The notes under the pieces: model-generated | Told to the model about the DNA's origin: nothing | The model's input: only the letters and a program-made list of their open reading frames with translations | The model's database searches: none | Made by a program: the position numbers and the translations under genes | Shown here: in pieces, positions 5,814 to 13,451 of the stretch | How the letters are laid out: each line of letters opens with the position of its first letter | Numbering within the stretch: position 1 is the stretch's first letter | From: Pseudonocardia sp. | GTDB lineage: Bacteria > Actinomycetota > Actinomycetes > Mycobacteriales > Pseudonocardiaceae | DNA: 36,401 nucleotides | Direction: 5' to 3' | Assembly (NCBI GenBank): GCA_029266775.1 | Contig: JAQSWF010000006.1 | Span: 1-36,401 of the forward strand

Positions 5814-7352
5814 TTAGCGCGCGTGCAGCGGCAGGCTGACGACGGCCTCCGTTCCGCCACCCGGCCGGGCACGTACCAGAAGCGAGGAATCCAGCTCCGA
5901 GCCCAGCAACGTCCGGACGATCTGCAGGCCCAGGCCCGCGGAGCGCTCGAGATCGAAGCCGGGCGGTATGCCGACCCCGTCGTCGGCGACCACCACGTCG
6001 AGCCGCCCATCACAGCGGTGCGCGGTCACGCACACCTCACCGGTGCGGCCGGGTTCGAAGGCGTGCGCCAGCGCGTTGTGCACGAGCTCGGTCAGCACGA
6101 GCACGAGCGGCGTCGCCAGTGCGGCGGGCAGGGTCCCGAAGCTGCCGTCGCGCCGCACCTTCGCGCGAGACTCGGCCGTGGCACCGTCTCCGATCGCCGG
6201 CAGCACGGTGTCGACGAGTTCGTCCAGATCGACCAGCTCGGAGACCGATCCCGACAGCGACTCGTGCACGAGTGCGATCGAGTCCACGCGCCGGACGCTC
6301 TCGGTCAGCGCTCGCCGAGCCTCCGGAATCGATGTGCGGCGGGCCTGCAGCCGCAACAGCGCGGCCACCGTCTGCAGGTTGTTCTTGACCCGGTGGTGGA
6401 TCTCGCGGATGGTCGCGTCCTTGCTGAGCAGCGCGAGGTCGCGACGACGGAGGTCGGTGATGTCGCGCACCAGCACGAGAGCGCCGGCCGCCGTGCCGCG
6501 CGGCCGTAGCGGCAGCGCCCGCACCAGCATCGCCGCGCCTCGGGCCCGGACTTCCAGGCGTAGCGAGTGCCGGCCGTCGAGGGCCGTCCGGATTCGGTCG
6601 GCCGCCTCGGCGGCGTCGAACGCGTCGCTGACGAGCGCTCGCGTGGCAGCGGCGAGCGGCAGCCCCACCAGGTCGCTGGCGTGGCCCATCCGGTGATAGG
6701 CCGACAGCGCGTTGGGGCTGGCGTAGGCCACGTGGCCGTGGACGTCGAGCCGGATCAGCCCGTCGCCGGCCCGAGGGCTGGTGTCCGCCCCCGCGACCGA
6801 CGCGAGCGGCGGGAACGTGCCGTCCGCGACCATCTGGCACAGGTCCGAGGCGCTGCCCAGGTAGGCGATCTCGAGCGGGCTGGGCACCCGCGGCATGGCG
6901 AGGTTGGTGTCGCGCGAGAGCACCGCCAGCACGCTGGTGCCGCGCCGGACCGGGATCGTCTCCCGCCGCACCGGCACCTCCAGGTGCCAGCGCGGGTCCT
7001 CCTCCCGGCAGATGCGGCGCTCCACGACCGCCCGGCGCAGCTGCGGGTTCTCCTCCGTCGTCACCCGGGCCGTGACCGCGTCCTCGGGGTGCGCGGTGGG
7101 CGCGGTCGTGGGGCGGGCCTGCGCCACGCACAGCCACTCGACCGCCGTGGCGGGGTCACCGAGCAGCGGTGTCACCGATGAGCCCCCACCCGCAGCCGTG
7201 CGCTGTTCGGACAGGAGCGGGACCCAGAGGAGGAAGTCGGCGAAGGACATGTCGGCCAGCAGCTGCCACTCGGCGACGACCCGCTGGAGGTGCTCGACGG
7301 CCTCGCTCCCGAGCCGGGTGTACTCGGCGAGCAGCTCGCTCAGCGTCGACAC
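5814..7352 (-). CDS. pdtaS: Cytosolic sensor histidine kinase PdtaS
   Basis: The 512-residue protein has no membrane segment. It reads as an N-terminal GAF-like domain (about 1-165), a PAS domain (about 195-300, LIRLDVHGHVAYASPNALSAYHRMG), a HisKA_2 dimerisation helix with the H-box EIHHRVKNNLQTV (phospho-acceptor His319), and a HATPase domain with N-box ELVHNALAHAF, G1 VVADDGVGIPP and G2 GLGLQIVRTLL. All catalytic elements look intact. In mycobacteria PdtaS (Rv3220c, same position next to whiB1) phosphorylates the antitermination regulator PdtaR, and responds to ligands such as nitric oxide and metals. No PdtaR gene is in this window. The start is GTG 7352; a GGAGGGGA run lies somewhat far upstream (about 14 nt). 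Confidence 0.9.
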   Translation of the reverse strand: MSTLSELLAEYTRLGSEAVEHLQRVVAEWQLLADMSFADFLLWVPLLSEQRTAAGGGSSVTPLLGDPATAVEWLCVAQARPTTAPTAHPEDAVTARVTTEENPQLRRAVVERRICREEDPRWHLEVPVRRETIPVRRGTSVLAVLSRDTNLAMPRVPSPLEIAYLGSASDLCQMVADGTFPPLASVAGADTSPRAGDGLIRLDVHGHVAYASPNALSAYHRMGHASDLVGLPLAAATRALVSDAFDAAEAADRIRTALDGRHSLRLEVRARGAAMLVRALPLRPRGTAAGALVLVRDITDLRRRDLALLSKDATIREIHHRVKNNLQTVAALLRLQARRTSIPEARRALTESVRRVDSIALVHESLSGSVSELVDLDELVDTVLPAIGDGATAESRAKVRRDGSFGTLPAALATPLVLVLTELVHNALAHAFEPGRTGEVCVTAHRCDGRLDVVVADDGVGIPPGFDLERSAGLGLQIVRTLLGSELDSSLLVRARPGGGTEAVVSLPLHAR

Positions 7353-7453
7353 GTACGTCCGTCCCCTCCAGCGCCGCCCCCGGCATCCATCCCATCACAT
7401 GGAAGACTCGGCACGAGCACGCTGACGACCACTGACGATGAAGCGGAGGACCC

Positions 7454-7528
7454 ATGTCCCGTCGCGCCCGCAAGCGCCGCGAACGCAAGAAGAACTCGGC
7501 GAACCACGGCAAGCGGCCCAACACCTAG
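7454..7528 (+). CDS. Ribosomal protein bL37
   Basis: A 24-codon gene encodes a very basic peptide with the ends MSRRARKRRERKKNS and ANHGKRPNT. This closely matches actinobacterial bL37, a 24-residue protein first noticed in the mycobacterial 50S subunit near the peptidyl-transferase region. Size, charge and the ANHGKRPN tail all fit. The ATG at 7454 has a clean GGAGGA site 4 nt upstream. A hairpin follows the stop. The gene diverges from pdtaS and converges on rshA. It is easily missed because of its length. Confidence 0.88.
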   Translation: MSRRARKRRERKKNSANHGKRPNT

Positions 7529-7539
7529 GACGTGGTCGA

Positions 7540-7575
7540 CCGTGGCCACGGCGCCGAGGCGCCCCGTGGCCACGG
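7540..7575. terminator. Terminator between bL37 and rshA
   Basis: CCGTGGCCACGG occurs at 7540-7551 and again at 7564-7575. Because the word is itself a palindrome, the two copies pair into a long hairpin with the adjoining GCGCC and GGCGC. It follows the bL37 stop by 11 nt and lies between convergent genes. Confidence 0.65.
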
Positions 7576-7614
7576 CATCGGCGATGACGACCCCGATGGG
7601 GCCGCCGTGCCGGA

Positions 7615-7950
7615 TCAGATCCTTCGCTCGATCCGGGTGGCGCGCACCTCGACGACGGTGCCCTCCGCACTGGACTCCATTGTCACCTCGGCCTGCTCGA
7701 TCACCGTGGCGCGGATCGAGCGCCGCAGCCGGTCCTTCAGTCCCGCCGGGGCGTGCTCACCGGCGCACTTGGCGGCCAGCAGCTTCTTGAGCTTGTCGTC
7801 GAGGCCGTACTCCGCAAGGCAGGGATGGCACTCGTCAAGGTGCTGCTCCAACAGCCGCCGCCGCGCGTCGTCGCACTCGTGGTCCAGATAGAGCCACACC
7901 TGCGCCAGCACCTCCGCGCACTCGGTCTCGTGGGGCTTGCCGCAGCTCAT
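7615..7950 (-). CDS. rshA: Zinc anti-sigma factor RshA/RsrA
   Basis: The 111-residue protein starts [11 protein letters not shown] like Streptomyces RsrA and has the ZAS motif HLDECHPC (His37, Cys41, Cys44) plus Cys3 and Cys11. Family knowledge: RsrA-type factors bind zinc and their cognate sigma factor when reduced; oxidation forms a disulfide (Cys11-Cys44 in RsrA), zinc leaves and sigma is freed. Thus this protein is the thiol-stress sensor of the pair. The ATG at 7950 overlaps the sigH stop (ATGA), which couples translation and keeps the two products in balance. The C-terminal 40 residues are longer and less similar to RsrA. Confidence 0.92.
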   Translation of the reverse strand: MSCGKPHETECAEVLAQVWLYLDHECDDARRRLLEQHLDECHPCLAEYGLDDKLKKLLAAKCAGEHAPAGLKDRLRRSIRATVIEQAEVTMESSAEGTVVEVRATRIERRI

Positions 7951-8714
7951 GACGTGACCTCCTGCCCACGCAGGAAGCCGCGCTCACGGGCGGTGTCGGT
8001 GAGGATGTCGCGCAGCTGGCGTCGCCCGCGGTGCAGGCGCGACATCACCGTGCCGATCGGCGTGCCCATGATCTCGGCGATCTCCCGGTAGGCGAACCCC
8101 TCGACATCGGCAAGGTAGACCGCCATCCGGAAGTCGTCCGGCAGCTCCTGAAGGGCGTCCTTGACCGCGCTGTCCGGCAACCGGTCCAGGGCTTCCATCT
8201 CGGCGGACGGCAGCCCGCGCGACGTGTGCTCACCGGCCTGCGCGATCTGCCAGTCTGTGATCTCGTCGGTCGGCGCCTGCAGCGGCTGGCGTTGCCGCTT
8301 CCGGTACCCGTTGATGTAGGTGTTGGTCAGGATGCGGTAGAGCCAGGCCCGCAGGTTCGTGCCGGCGCGGAACGAGCCGAAGGCCGCATAGGCCTTGAGG
8401 AAGGTCTCCTGCACGAGGTCTTCGGCGTCAGCCGGGTTGCGGGTCATGCGCAGGGCGGCGCCGTAGAGCTGGTCGATCAGGGGCATCGCGTCGCGCTCGA
8501 ACCGGGCGGCGCGCTCCTCGGTGGTCTCGCGCTGCTGGTCGACAGCGCCGTCGTCGGGCGAGGCGTCGAGCTGGCCGTCGACGGCCGGACTGTCGTGATT
8601 CCCGTCGAGGTGGGCAGATTCGTTGGCGGAGGGCTCGTCCACCGCAGGAACGACATCGCGACGGCGGGCGCCGTCCGCATCGCTCGGGCCGCTGGGCACC
8701 GATGTGCCGGGCAC
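7947..8714 (-). CDS. sigH: ECF sigma factor SigH/SigR (thiol-oxidative and heat stress)
   Basis: The core is nearly identical to mycobacterial SigH: region 2 [40 protein letters not shown] with [24 protein letters not shown], and region 4 [45 protein letters not shown]. The GTG at 8714 (255 residues) was chosen because GGAAGG lies 6 nt upstream. A second possible start, ATG 8852 (301 residues), lies just after a SigH-type promoter, so a longer isoform may be made on induction. GTG 8642 would give 231 residues, nearer to mycobacterial length. The N-terminal extension is acidic and proline/alanine-rich. The stop overlaps rshA. Confidence 0.9.
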   Translation of the reverse strand: MPGTSVPSGPSDADGARRRDVVPAVDEPSANESAHLDGNHDSPAVDGQLDASPDDGAVDQQRETTEERAARFERDAMPLIDQLYGAALRMTRNPADAEDLVQETFLKAYAAFGSFRAGTNLRAWLYRILTNTYINGYRKRQRQPLQAPTDEITDWQIAQAGEHTSRGLPSAEMEALDRLPDSAVKDALQELPDDFRMAVYLADVEGFAYREIAEIMGTPIGTVMSRLHRGRRQLRDILTDTARERGFLRGQEVTS

Positions 8715-8865
8715 CGCGCTCCTTCCGTTGCCGGCCGGCACGCCGGCCGCGGGGACGACCGCGGGGGCCGCCTCGGGACGTTCCGAGCCTACGCGGTCAT
8801 GCCTCGCGCGGCGCGATGGCGGCGCCGCCGGCACCTCCAGCAGTGCAAGCATCACGTCGAGTGAG

Positions 8866-8892
8866 AACGCCACCGCAGACCCGGCGATTCCC
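8866..8892 (-). promoter_or_regulatory. sigH: SigH/SigR-type autoregulatory promoter of sigH
   Basis: On the minus strand GGGAAT (8892-8887) is followed by an 18-nt spacer and GTT (8868-8866). This is the SigR/SigH consensus GGGAAT-N18-GTT. The predicted start of transcription is near 8859, about 7 nt before the ATG at 8852. Confidence 0.75.
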
Positions 8893-8911
8893 GGCCGCGA
8901 TGCAGCCCCGC

Positions 8912-8917
8912 TACGGT
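8912..8917 (+). promoter_or_regulatory. ybaK: -10 hexamer TACGGT of a probable leaderless promoter
   Basis: TACGGT ends 7 nt before the GTG at 8925 of ybaK, with no ribosome site between. Confidence 0.5.
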
Positions 8918-8924
8918 CGCCGCC

Positions 8925-9398
8925 GTGGCAGGCACAGGGACACCGGCGACGGCGCTGCTGGCCCGGCAGAAGGTGGAGCACCGGCTGCTCGCGTACCCGC
9001 ACCGCGGTGGCCAGGCGTACGGACCGGAGGCCGCCGAGGCGCTCGGGCTCGATCCGGCGCGGGTGTTCAAGACGTTGGTCGCCGAGGTGGACGGGACGTT
9101 GACCGTGGGGATCGTGCCCGTCTCGGCGACGCTCGACCTGAAGGCGCTGGCGGCGGCCGTCGGCGGCAAGCGCGCCCGGATGGCCGAGGTCTCGGCGGCC
9201 GAACGAGCCACGGGCTACGTCGCGGGCGGGATCTCGCCGCTCGGTCAACGCAGGCGGTTGCGGGCGGTCGTCGACGCGTCGGCGCAGGGACTGGCGACGA
9301 TCTACTGCAGCGGTGGGCGTCGCGGGCTCGAGGTCGAGCTCGCGCCCGCCGATCTTGCCCGGCTGACCGGGGCGACGTTCGCGCCGATCGCCGGCTGA
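8925..9398 (+). CDS. ybaK: Cys-tRNA(Pro) deacylase YbaK/EbsC
   Basis: The 157-residue protein is a complete YbaK-fold trans-editing enzyme, which hydrolyses cysteine mis-attached to tRNA(Pro). It begins with a short lead ([18 protein letters not shown]), then [21 protein letters not shown] where Lys49 corresponds to the essential lysine of the family, [48 protein letters not shown] and [25 protein letters not shown]. Length is typical. The GTG at 8925 has a TACGGT hexamer 7 nt upstream and no Shine-Dalgarno. It diverges from sigH, and the two promoters overlap within about 70 bp. Confidence 0.9.
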   Translation: MAGTGTPATALLARQKVEHRLLAYPHRGGQAYGPEAAEALGLDPARVFKTLVAEVDGTLTVGIVPVSATLDLKALAAAVGGKRARMAEVSAAERATGYVAGGISPLGQRRRLRAVVDASAQGLATIYCSGGRRGLEVELAPADLARLTGATFAPIAG

Positions 9399-9418
9399 GC
9401 GTCACATCCCGGCGCGCT

Positions 9419-10036
9419 TCATGGGGTTCCGTCGCCGAGAACGGTGGGCAGCCAGGCGGCGACGGTCGTGGCGATCCTCGGTCCGGCGGTCCGCAGGGCG
9501 TGGTCGCCGGGCACCGTGATCACCCTACGGCCCGGCGCGGGCGGCGGGCGCCCGAACGGGTCGCGCTCCCCCGCGACCACCAGCACCGGGACGGTCGGCA
9601 AGGCCAGCTCGGTGAGCCGGTCCTTGTCGGGGCGGCCCGGCGGGTGGACGGGGAACGCCAGGCAGAGCACGCCGACGGCGTCGGTCGCGGTGGCCGTTCG
9701 GCACGCCACCCGGGCGCCGGAGCTGCGTCCGCCCGCCACGATCGGCAGGTCGGCGAGCTCCCCCCGCAGTGCAGCGACGACGGCGATCCACGCCGCGTCG
9801 AGTTGCGGGGCGGGCGCAGGCGCGCGGCGCCCGGCCACCCGGTAGGGCTGCTCCACCAGCCCGACGTGCAGACCGGCGTCGCCCGCGGCGGCGGTGGCGG
9901 CGCGCAGGTCCGGCGCCGCGAACCCGCCACCGGCACCGTGCCCGAGCAGCAGGACGCCGCGGGGGCGCTCGACCGGATGCAGGGTGACGCGGGCGGGCCC
10001 GTGCGGCGTCTCGACGCTCCGGACGCCGTTGATCAC
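9419..10036 (-). CDS. Alpha/beta hydrolase (KANL3/Tex30-like)
   Basis: The 205-residue protein has an alpha/beta hydrolase core. [16 protein letters not shown] forms the oxyanion region, [12 protein letters not shown] carries the serine nucleophile, [17 protein letters not shown] is typical of the KANL3/Tex30 group, GERDPFG gives the acid and VPGDHAL the histidine. The substrate is unknown; dienelactone-hydrolase-like enzymes are the nearest general description. GTG 10036 overlaps the SRAP stop by 4 nt (GTGA), which suggests co-translation with that gene and decides the start, since the frame stays open upstream. It converges on ybaK with a 20-bp gap. Confidence 0.8.
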   Translation of the reverse strand: MINGVRSVETPHGPARVTLHPVERPRGVLLLGHGAGGGFAAPDLRAATAAAGDAGLHVGLVEQPYRVAGRRAPAPAPQLDAAWIAVVAALRGELADLPIVAGGRSSGARVACRTATATDAVGVLCLAFPVHPPGRPDKDRLTELALPTVPVLVVAGERDPFGRPPPAPGRRVITVPGDHALRTAGPRIATTVAAWLPTVLGDGTP

Positions 10037-10842
10037 CGGGGGTTGGGGCCTGCCAGGAGGTCCAGCTGCAGCGGCTCGGCGACCTCCTCGGGCGGCAGCT
10101 CGTCCAGCAGCTCGGGCCCGTTGTTGCGCACGTTGTTCACCCGCGGCGACACGGGGCGCAGCTCCATCCGGGCCACCAGCTCGGGCGAAGGCTGGGCGAG
10201 CAACGCGGCGACGGCCTCGTCGTCCGGGCCGCGGTCCGGGTCCAGCCACGCCTCCCACGCGGACGGTGGGAGCACCAGCGGCATCCGGTCGTGGACCTGC
10301 GCGAGCGGGCCCACCGCGTCCGTGGTGAGCACGCAGGCCGTGACGAGACCGTCCGGGTACTGCGCCTTCAGATCCTGGCCGTCCGGGTCGTCCTTGGGCT
10401 TCCAGTACTCCCACAGCCCGGCCAGCGCAATCGAGCTGCCGTCCGTGTAGTGCGTGTAGTACGGCTGCTTGTGGTCGCGCCCGCGCTGCCACTCGTACCA
10501 GCCGTCGGCCGGGAGGATGCAGCGTCGCGCCTTGAGTGCGCGCCGGAACGCCGGCTTCTGCGCGGCCGACTCCACCCGCGCGTTGATCATCCGTGCGCCG
10601 CCGGACGCGTCCTTGGACCACGACGGCACGAGCCCCCATCGCAGCATCCGCAGCGTGCGCTCGACCTGCTCCGGGTCGGGGGTGCCGTCGGCGTCCCGCG
10701 GGTGCCGCTCGACCACCGCGACGACCTGCTTCGTGGGCGCGACGTTGAAGTCGGCCACCTTCACACCGTCTGTCGCATCGACGGCCCGGAACTCGTCGGC
10801 CAGATCAGCGGGAGCCTTCACCGAGGCGTAGCGACCGCACAT
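10033..10842 (-). CDS. SRAP domain protein (YedK/HMCES family)
   Basis: The 269-residue protein starts MCGRYAS. After methionine removal the cysteine becomes residue 1, and in YedK/HMCES proteins it forms a thiazolidine crosslink with abasic sites in single-stranded DNA, which shields them. Other hallmarks are [58 protein letters not shown] (with the conserved Asn and Glu), and [11 protein letters not shown] with the active-site histidine. The M. tuberculosis counterpart Rv3226c also sits beside aroA. There is an insert between [11 protein letters not shown] and IALAGLWE that is ordinary in actinobacteria. A CACGAT hexamer ends 6 nt before the ATG, another possible leaderless start. Confidence 0.92.
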   Translation of the reverse strand: MCGRYASVKAPADLADEFRAVDATDGVKVADFNVAPTKQVVAVVERHPRDADGTPDPEQVERTLRMLRWGLVPSWSKDASGGARMINARVESAAQKPAFRRALKARRCILPADGWYEWQRGRDHKQPYYTHYTDGSSIALAGLWEYWKPKDDPDGQDLKAQYPDGLVTACVLTTDAVGPLAQVHDRMPLVLPPSAWEAWLDPDRGPDDEAVAALLAQPSPELVARMELRPVSPRVNNVRNNGPELLDELPPEEVAEPLQLDLLAGPNPR

Positions 10843-10881
10843 GTGCCCATCGTGGCACGCCGCACCGGTCAGCCCGCCGAT

Positions 10882-10934
10882 TGCAGGAAAGCCACCTTCC
10901 TGCAACCACGTTGCGTGAAGGTGGCTTTCCTGCA
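10882..10934. repeat. 18-bp perfect inverted repeat in the SRAP-aroA divergent gap
   Basis: TGCAGGAAAGCCACCTTC at 10882-10899 pairs perfectly with 10917-10934. The 17-nt loop holds a smaller stem, GCAAC (10902-10906) with GTTGC (10910-10914). The core GAAAGCCAC-N-TTC recurs at 13409 and 33445. It lies 40 bp upstream of the SRAP start and 103 bp upstream of aroA. Confidence 0.7.
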
Positions 10935-11037
10935 CGTTCTCGACCGGGGCAGAGGCCACCTGGTGGGACGGCTCCAGTGCCGGCAACACGCGCCGACCGG
11001 GCTGCACGGGCGGCCGCGCGCCTGGAACGATGTGCGC

Positions 11038-12327
11038 GTGACCCCGTGGCCGGCACCCGTCGCCGACGGGCCGGTCCGCGGCTGCGTCGTCGTGCCGGGC
11101 TCGAAGTCGGTCACCAACCGCGCCCTGCTGCTGGCGGCCCTGTCCGGGGGGCCGGCCACCGTCAGCGGGGCCCCACCCACCCGTGACACCGCTCTCATGG
11201 TCGACGCGCTGTGCGCCCTCGGCGTTCCGATCGCGGTCGACGGCGAGCGGGTGGCCGTCGCGCCGCACGACGGCCTGCGCGGCGGCGAGCCCGGCCGCGA
11301 CTGCACCGTCGACTGCGGCCTCGCCGGCACCGTCATGCGCTTCGTCCCGCCGGCGGCTGCCCTCGCCGATGGCCCCGTGCGGTTCGACGGCGATCCCCGC
11401 GCTCGCGAGCGCCCCATGGGCACCGTGCTGGAGGCACTACGGGCGCTGGGCGCCCGGATCGAGGGCGACCGGTTGCCGTTCACCCTGCACGGGACCGGGG
11501 GCCTGCCCGGCGGCCAGGTGGTCATCGACGCGTCGGCGTCGTCGCAGTTCGTCTCCGGGCTCCTGCTCTCCGGTGCCCGCTACGACAAGGGCGCCGCCGT
11601 CTTCCACGACGGCAAGCCGGTGCCGTCGCTGCCGCACATCGCCATGTCGGTCGCGATGCTGCGCGAGGCCGGCGTCGAGGTGGACGACGCGGAGCCGAAC
11701 ACCTGGCGGGTCGCCCCGGGCCCCGTCGCCGCCCGCGACTGGACGGTCGAGCCGGACCTGTCCAACGCGGCGGTGTTCCTCGCCGCCGCGGCGGTCACCG
11801 GCGGGGAGGTCACGATCGCGGGGTGGCCGGCGCGGTCCACGCAGCCGGGCGTCGGGATCCTGCCGGTGCTGGAGCAGTTCGGCGCGACGGTCACGCCCGG
11901 GGCGGACGGGATGTCCGTCCGTGGCCCGACCACGGTGCAGGGCGTCGACGTCGACCTGCACGACGTCGGCGAGCTGACTCCGACGGTCGCCGCCGTCACC
12001 GCACTCGCGACCACCCCGTCGCGGCTGCGCGGGGTCGCGCACCTGCGCGGGCACGAGACGGATCGGCTGGCAGCGCTGGCCACCGAGCTGACCGCGCTCG
12101 GCGGCGACGTGTGTGAGACCGCAGACGGGCTCGCGATCCGGCCCGCCACCCTGCACGCCGGCGACCGGCCCTGGGCCGCCTATGCCGACCACCGGATGGC
12201 CACCGCCGGAGCCCTGCTCGGGCTGGTGGTGCCCGGGCTGCTGGTCGACGACGTCGCATGCACCGCCAAGACGATCCCCGACTTCCCCGGCCGCTGGGCC
12301 GCGCTGGTGACCCGGGACCGCGACTGA
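11038..12327 (+). CDS. aroA: 3-phosphoshikimate 1-carboxyvinyltransferase (EPSP synthase)
   Basis: The 429-residue protein catalyses the sixth step of the shikimate pathway, joining phosphoenolpyruvate and shikimate-3-phosphate. Motifs in order: [17 protein letters not shown] with Lys23, Ser24 and Arg28 at the substrate site, [93 protein letters not shown] and [15 protein letters not shown]. The family LFLGNAGTAMRPLTA loop reads [14 protein letters not shown] here, as in other actinobacteria. The start is GTG 11038, with an AACGAT hexamer 6 nt upstream and no ribosome site. The stop overlaps the start of rsgA. Confidence 0.93.
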   Translation: MTPWPAPVADGPVRGCVVVPGSKSVTNRALLLAALSGGPATVSGAPPTRDTALMVDALCALGVPIAVDGERVAVAPHDGLRGGEPGRDCTVDCGLAGTVMRFVPPAAALADGPVRFDGDPRARERPMGTVLEALRALGARIEGDRLPFTLHGTGGLPGGQVVIDASASSQFVSGLLLSGARYDKGAAVFHDGKPVPSLPHIAMSVAMLREAGVEVDDAEPNTWRVAPGPVAARDWTVEPDLSNAAVFLAAAAVTGGEVTIAGWPARSTQPGVGILPVLEQFGATVTPGADGMSVRGPTTVQGVDVDLHDVGELTPTVAAVTALATTPSRLRGVAHLRGHETDRLAALATELTALGGDVCETADGLAIRPATLHAGDRPWAAYADHRMATAGALLGLVVPGLLVDDVACTAKTIPDFPGRWAALVTRDRD

Positions 12328-13337
12328 GACGCCGGCAGTACGACGAGTCCGACGTCCGGGTCCGCCCCGGTCGCGGTACTCGCCCCCGCAGCAAGCGCCG
12401 CCCGGAGCACGCGGACGCCGAGCCGGCCATGGTCACCACCGTCGACCGGGGGCGCTGGACGTGCGCGCTCGACGGCGACGCGACCCGACCGCGCGTCGTC
12501 GCGATGCGCGCCCGCGAGCTCGGCCGCACGCCGGTGGCCGTCGGCGACCGCGTCGGGCTCGTCGGCGACCTCAGCGGGGCACCGGACACCCTCGCCCGCA
12601 TCGTCCGGGTCGAGGAGAGGACGACGCTGCTGCGCCGGACCGCCGACGACACGGACCCGGTGGAGCGGGTCGTGGTGGCCAACGCCGAACTCCTGGTGAT
12701 GGTCACCTCGGTCGCGGATCCGCCGCCCCGCACCGGCTTCGTCGACCGCTGCCTCGTCGCCGCATACGCCGGCGGCCTGTCCCCGCTGCTCTGCCTGACC
12801 AAGACCGATCTGGCCGACCCCGCGCCGTTCGCCGCCCAGTACGCCGAGCTGGACCTGCCCGCGCTCACCACCCGCCGCGACGACCCGGACAGCGTGAACG
12901 CGCTGGCGGACGTGCTGGCCGGGAGGGTCTCCGCCCTGGTCGGGCAGTCGGGAGTCGGGAAGTCGACGCTGGTCAACGTCCTCGTGGCAGATGCGGATCA
13001 ACGGGTGGGCGAGGTCAGCGGGGTCGGCAAGGGGCGGCACACGACGACGGCCGCGCTGGCCCTTCCCCTGCCCGCCGACCGGGGTGGCTGGGTGATCGAC
13101 ACCCCCGGCCTGCGCTCGTTCGGGCTCGCCCACGTGACCCCGGACGACGTCATCGCGGCCTTCGGCGACCTCGCCCAGGCGATCGAGGACTGTTCACGCG
13201 GTTGTGGGCACCTCGGACCGCCCGCGGATCCGGAGTGCGCGCTCGACGCGCTCGTCGCGCAGGGTCAGCTGCGGCCCGGCCGGCTGGCCGCGCTCCGCCG
13301 CGTGCTCGTCGCGCTCCGGTCACCGACGTGGGCCTGA
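12324..13337 (+). CDS. rsgA: Ribosome small-subunit-dependent GTPase A
   Basis: The 337-residue product is the circularly permuted GTPase that helps mature the 30S subunit. An N-terminal basic part ([17 protein letters not shown]) leads into an OB fold, then G4 TKTD (159-162), G1 GQSGVGKST (207-215), G3 DTPG (259-262), and a zinc module with Cys290, Cys294, His296 and Cys305. Homologues start right before the [15 protein letters not shown] stretch. The only codon there that can initiate in frame is CTG 12324, which overlaps the aroA stop as CTGA. The alternatives are ATG 12258, 66 nt inside aroA, and ATG 12429, which would remove conserved residues. I prefer CTG and flag it. Pairing with aroA is as in Rv3227-Rv3228. 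Confidence 0.85.
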   Translation: MRRRQYDESDVRVRPGRGTRPRSKRRPEHADAEPAMVTTVDRGRWTCALDGDATRPRVVAMRARELGRTPVAVGDRVGLVGDLSGAPDTLARIVRVEERTTLLRRTADDTDPVERVVVANAELLVMVTSVADPPPRTGFVDRCLVAAYAGGLSPLLCLTKTDLADPAPFAAQYAELDLPALTTRRDDPDSVNALADVLAGRVSALVGQSGVGKSTLVNVLVADADQRVGEVSGVGKGRHTTTAALALPLPADRGGWVIDTPGLRSFGLAHVTPDDVIAAFGDLAQAIEDCSRGCGHLGPPADPECALDALVAQGQLRPGRLAALRRVLVALRSPTWA

Positions 13338-13360
13338 GGCAGGTGGGGTCCCTGACGTTG

Positions 13361-13428
13361 CGTTGCCGCCCGACGGAGCGAAAGCGGCGTTGGCAACGGT
13401 AGACGTGGCGAAAGCCGCGTTCGCTCGG
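13361..13428. repeat. Intergenic phrase repeat GCGAAAGC(C/G)GCGTT
   Basis: GCGAAAGCGGCGTT at 13378 and GCGAAAGCCGCGTT at 13408 are 30 bp apart. CGTTGCC at 13361-13367 pairs with GGCAACG at 13392-13398. This fills the gap between rsgA and the LuxR gene. The phrase resembles those at 10887 and 33445. Confidence 0.55.
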
Positions 13429-13451
13429 TAGAGAACCGGCTCAGCTGCGGC

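Noticed and set aside
8852-9248. sigH frame extended further upstream (433 codons)
   Set aside because: It would run through its own SigH-type promoter and into ybaK on the other strand.
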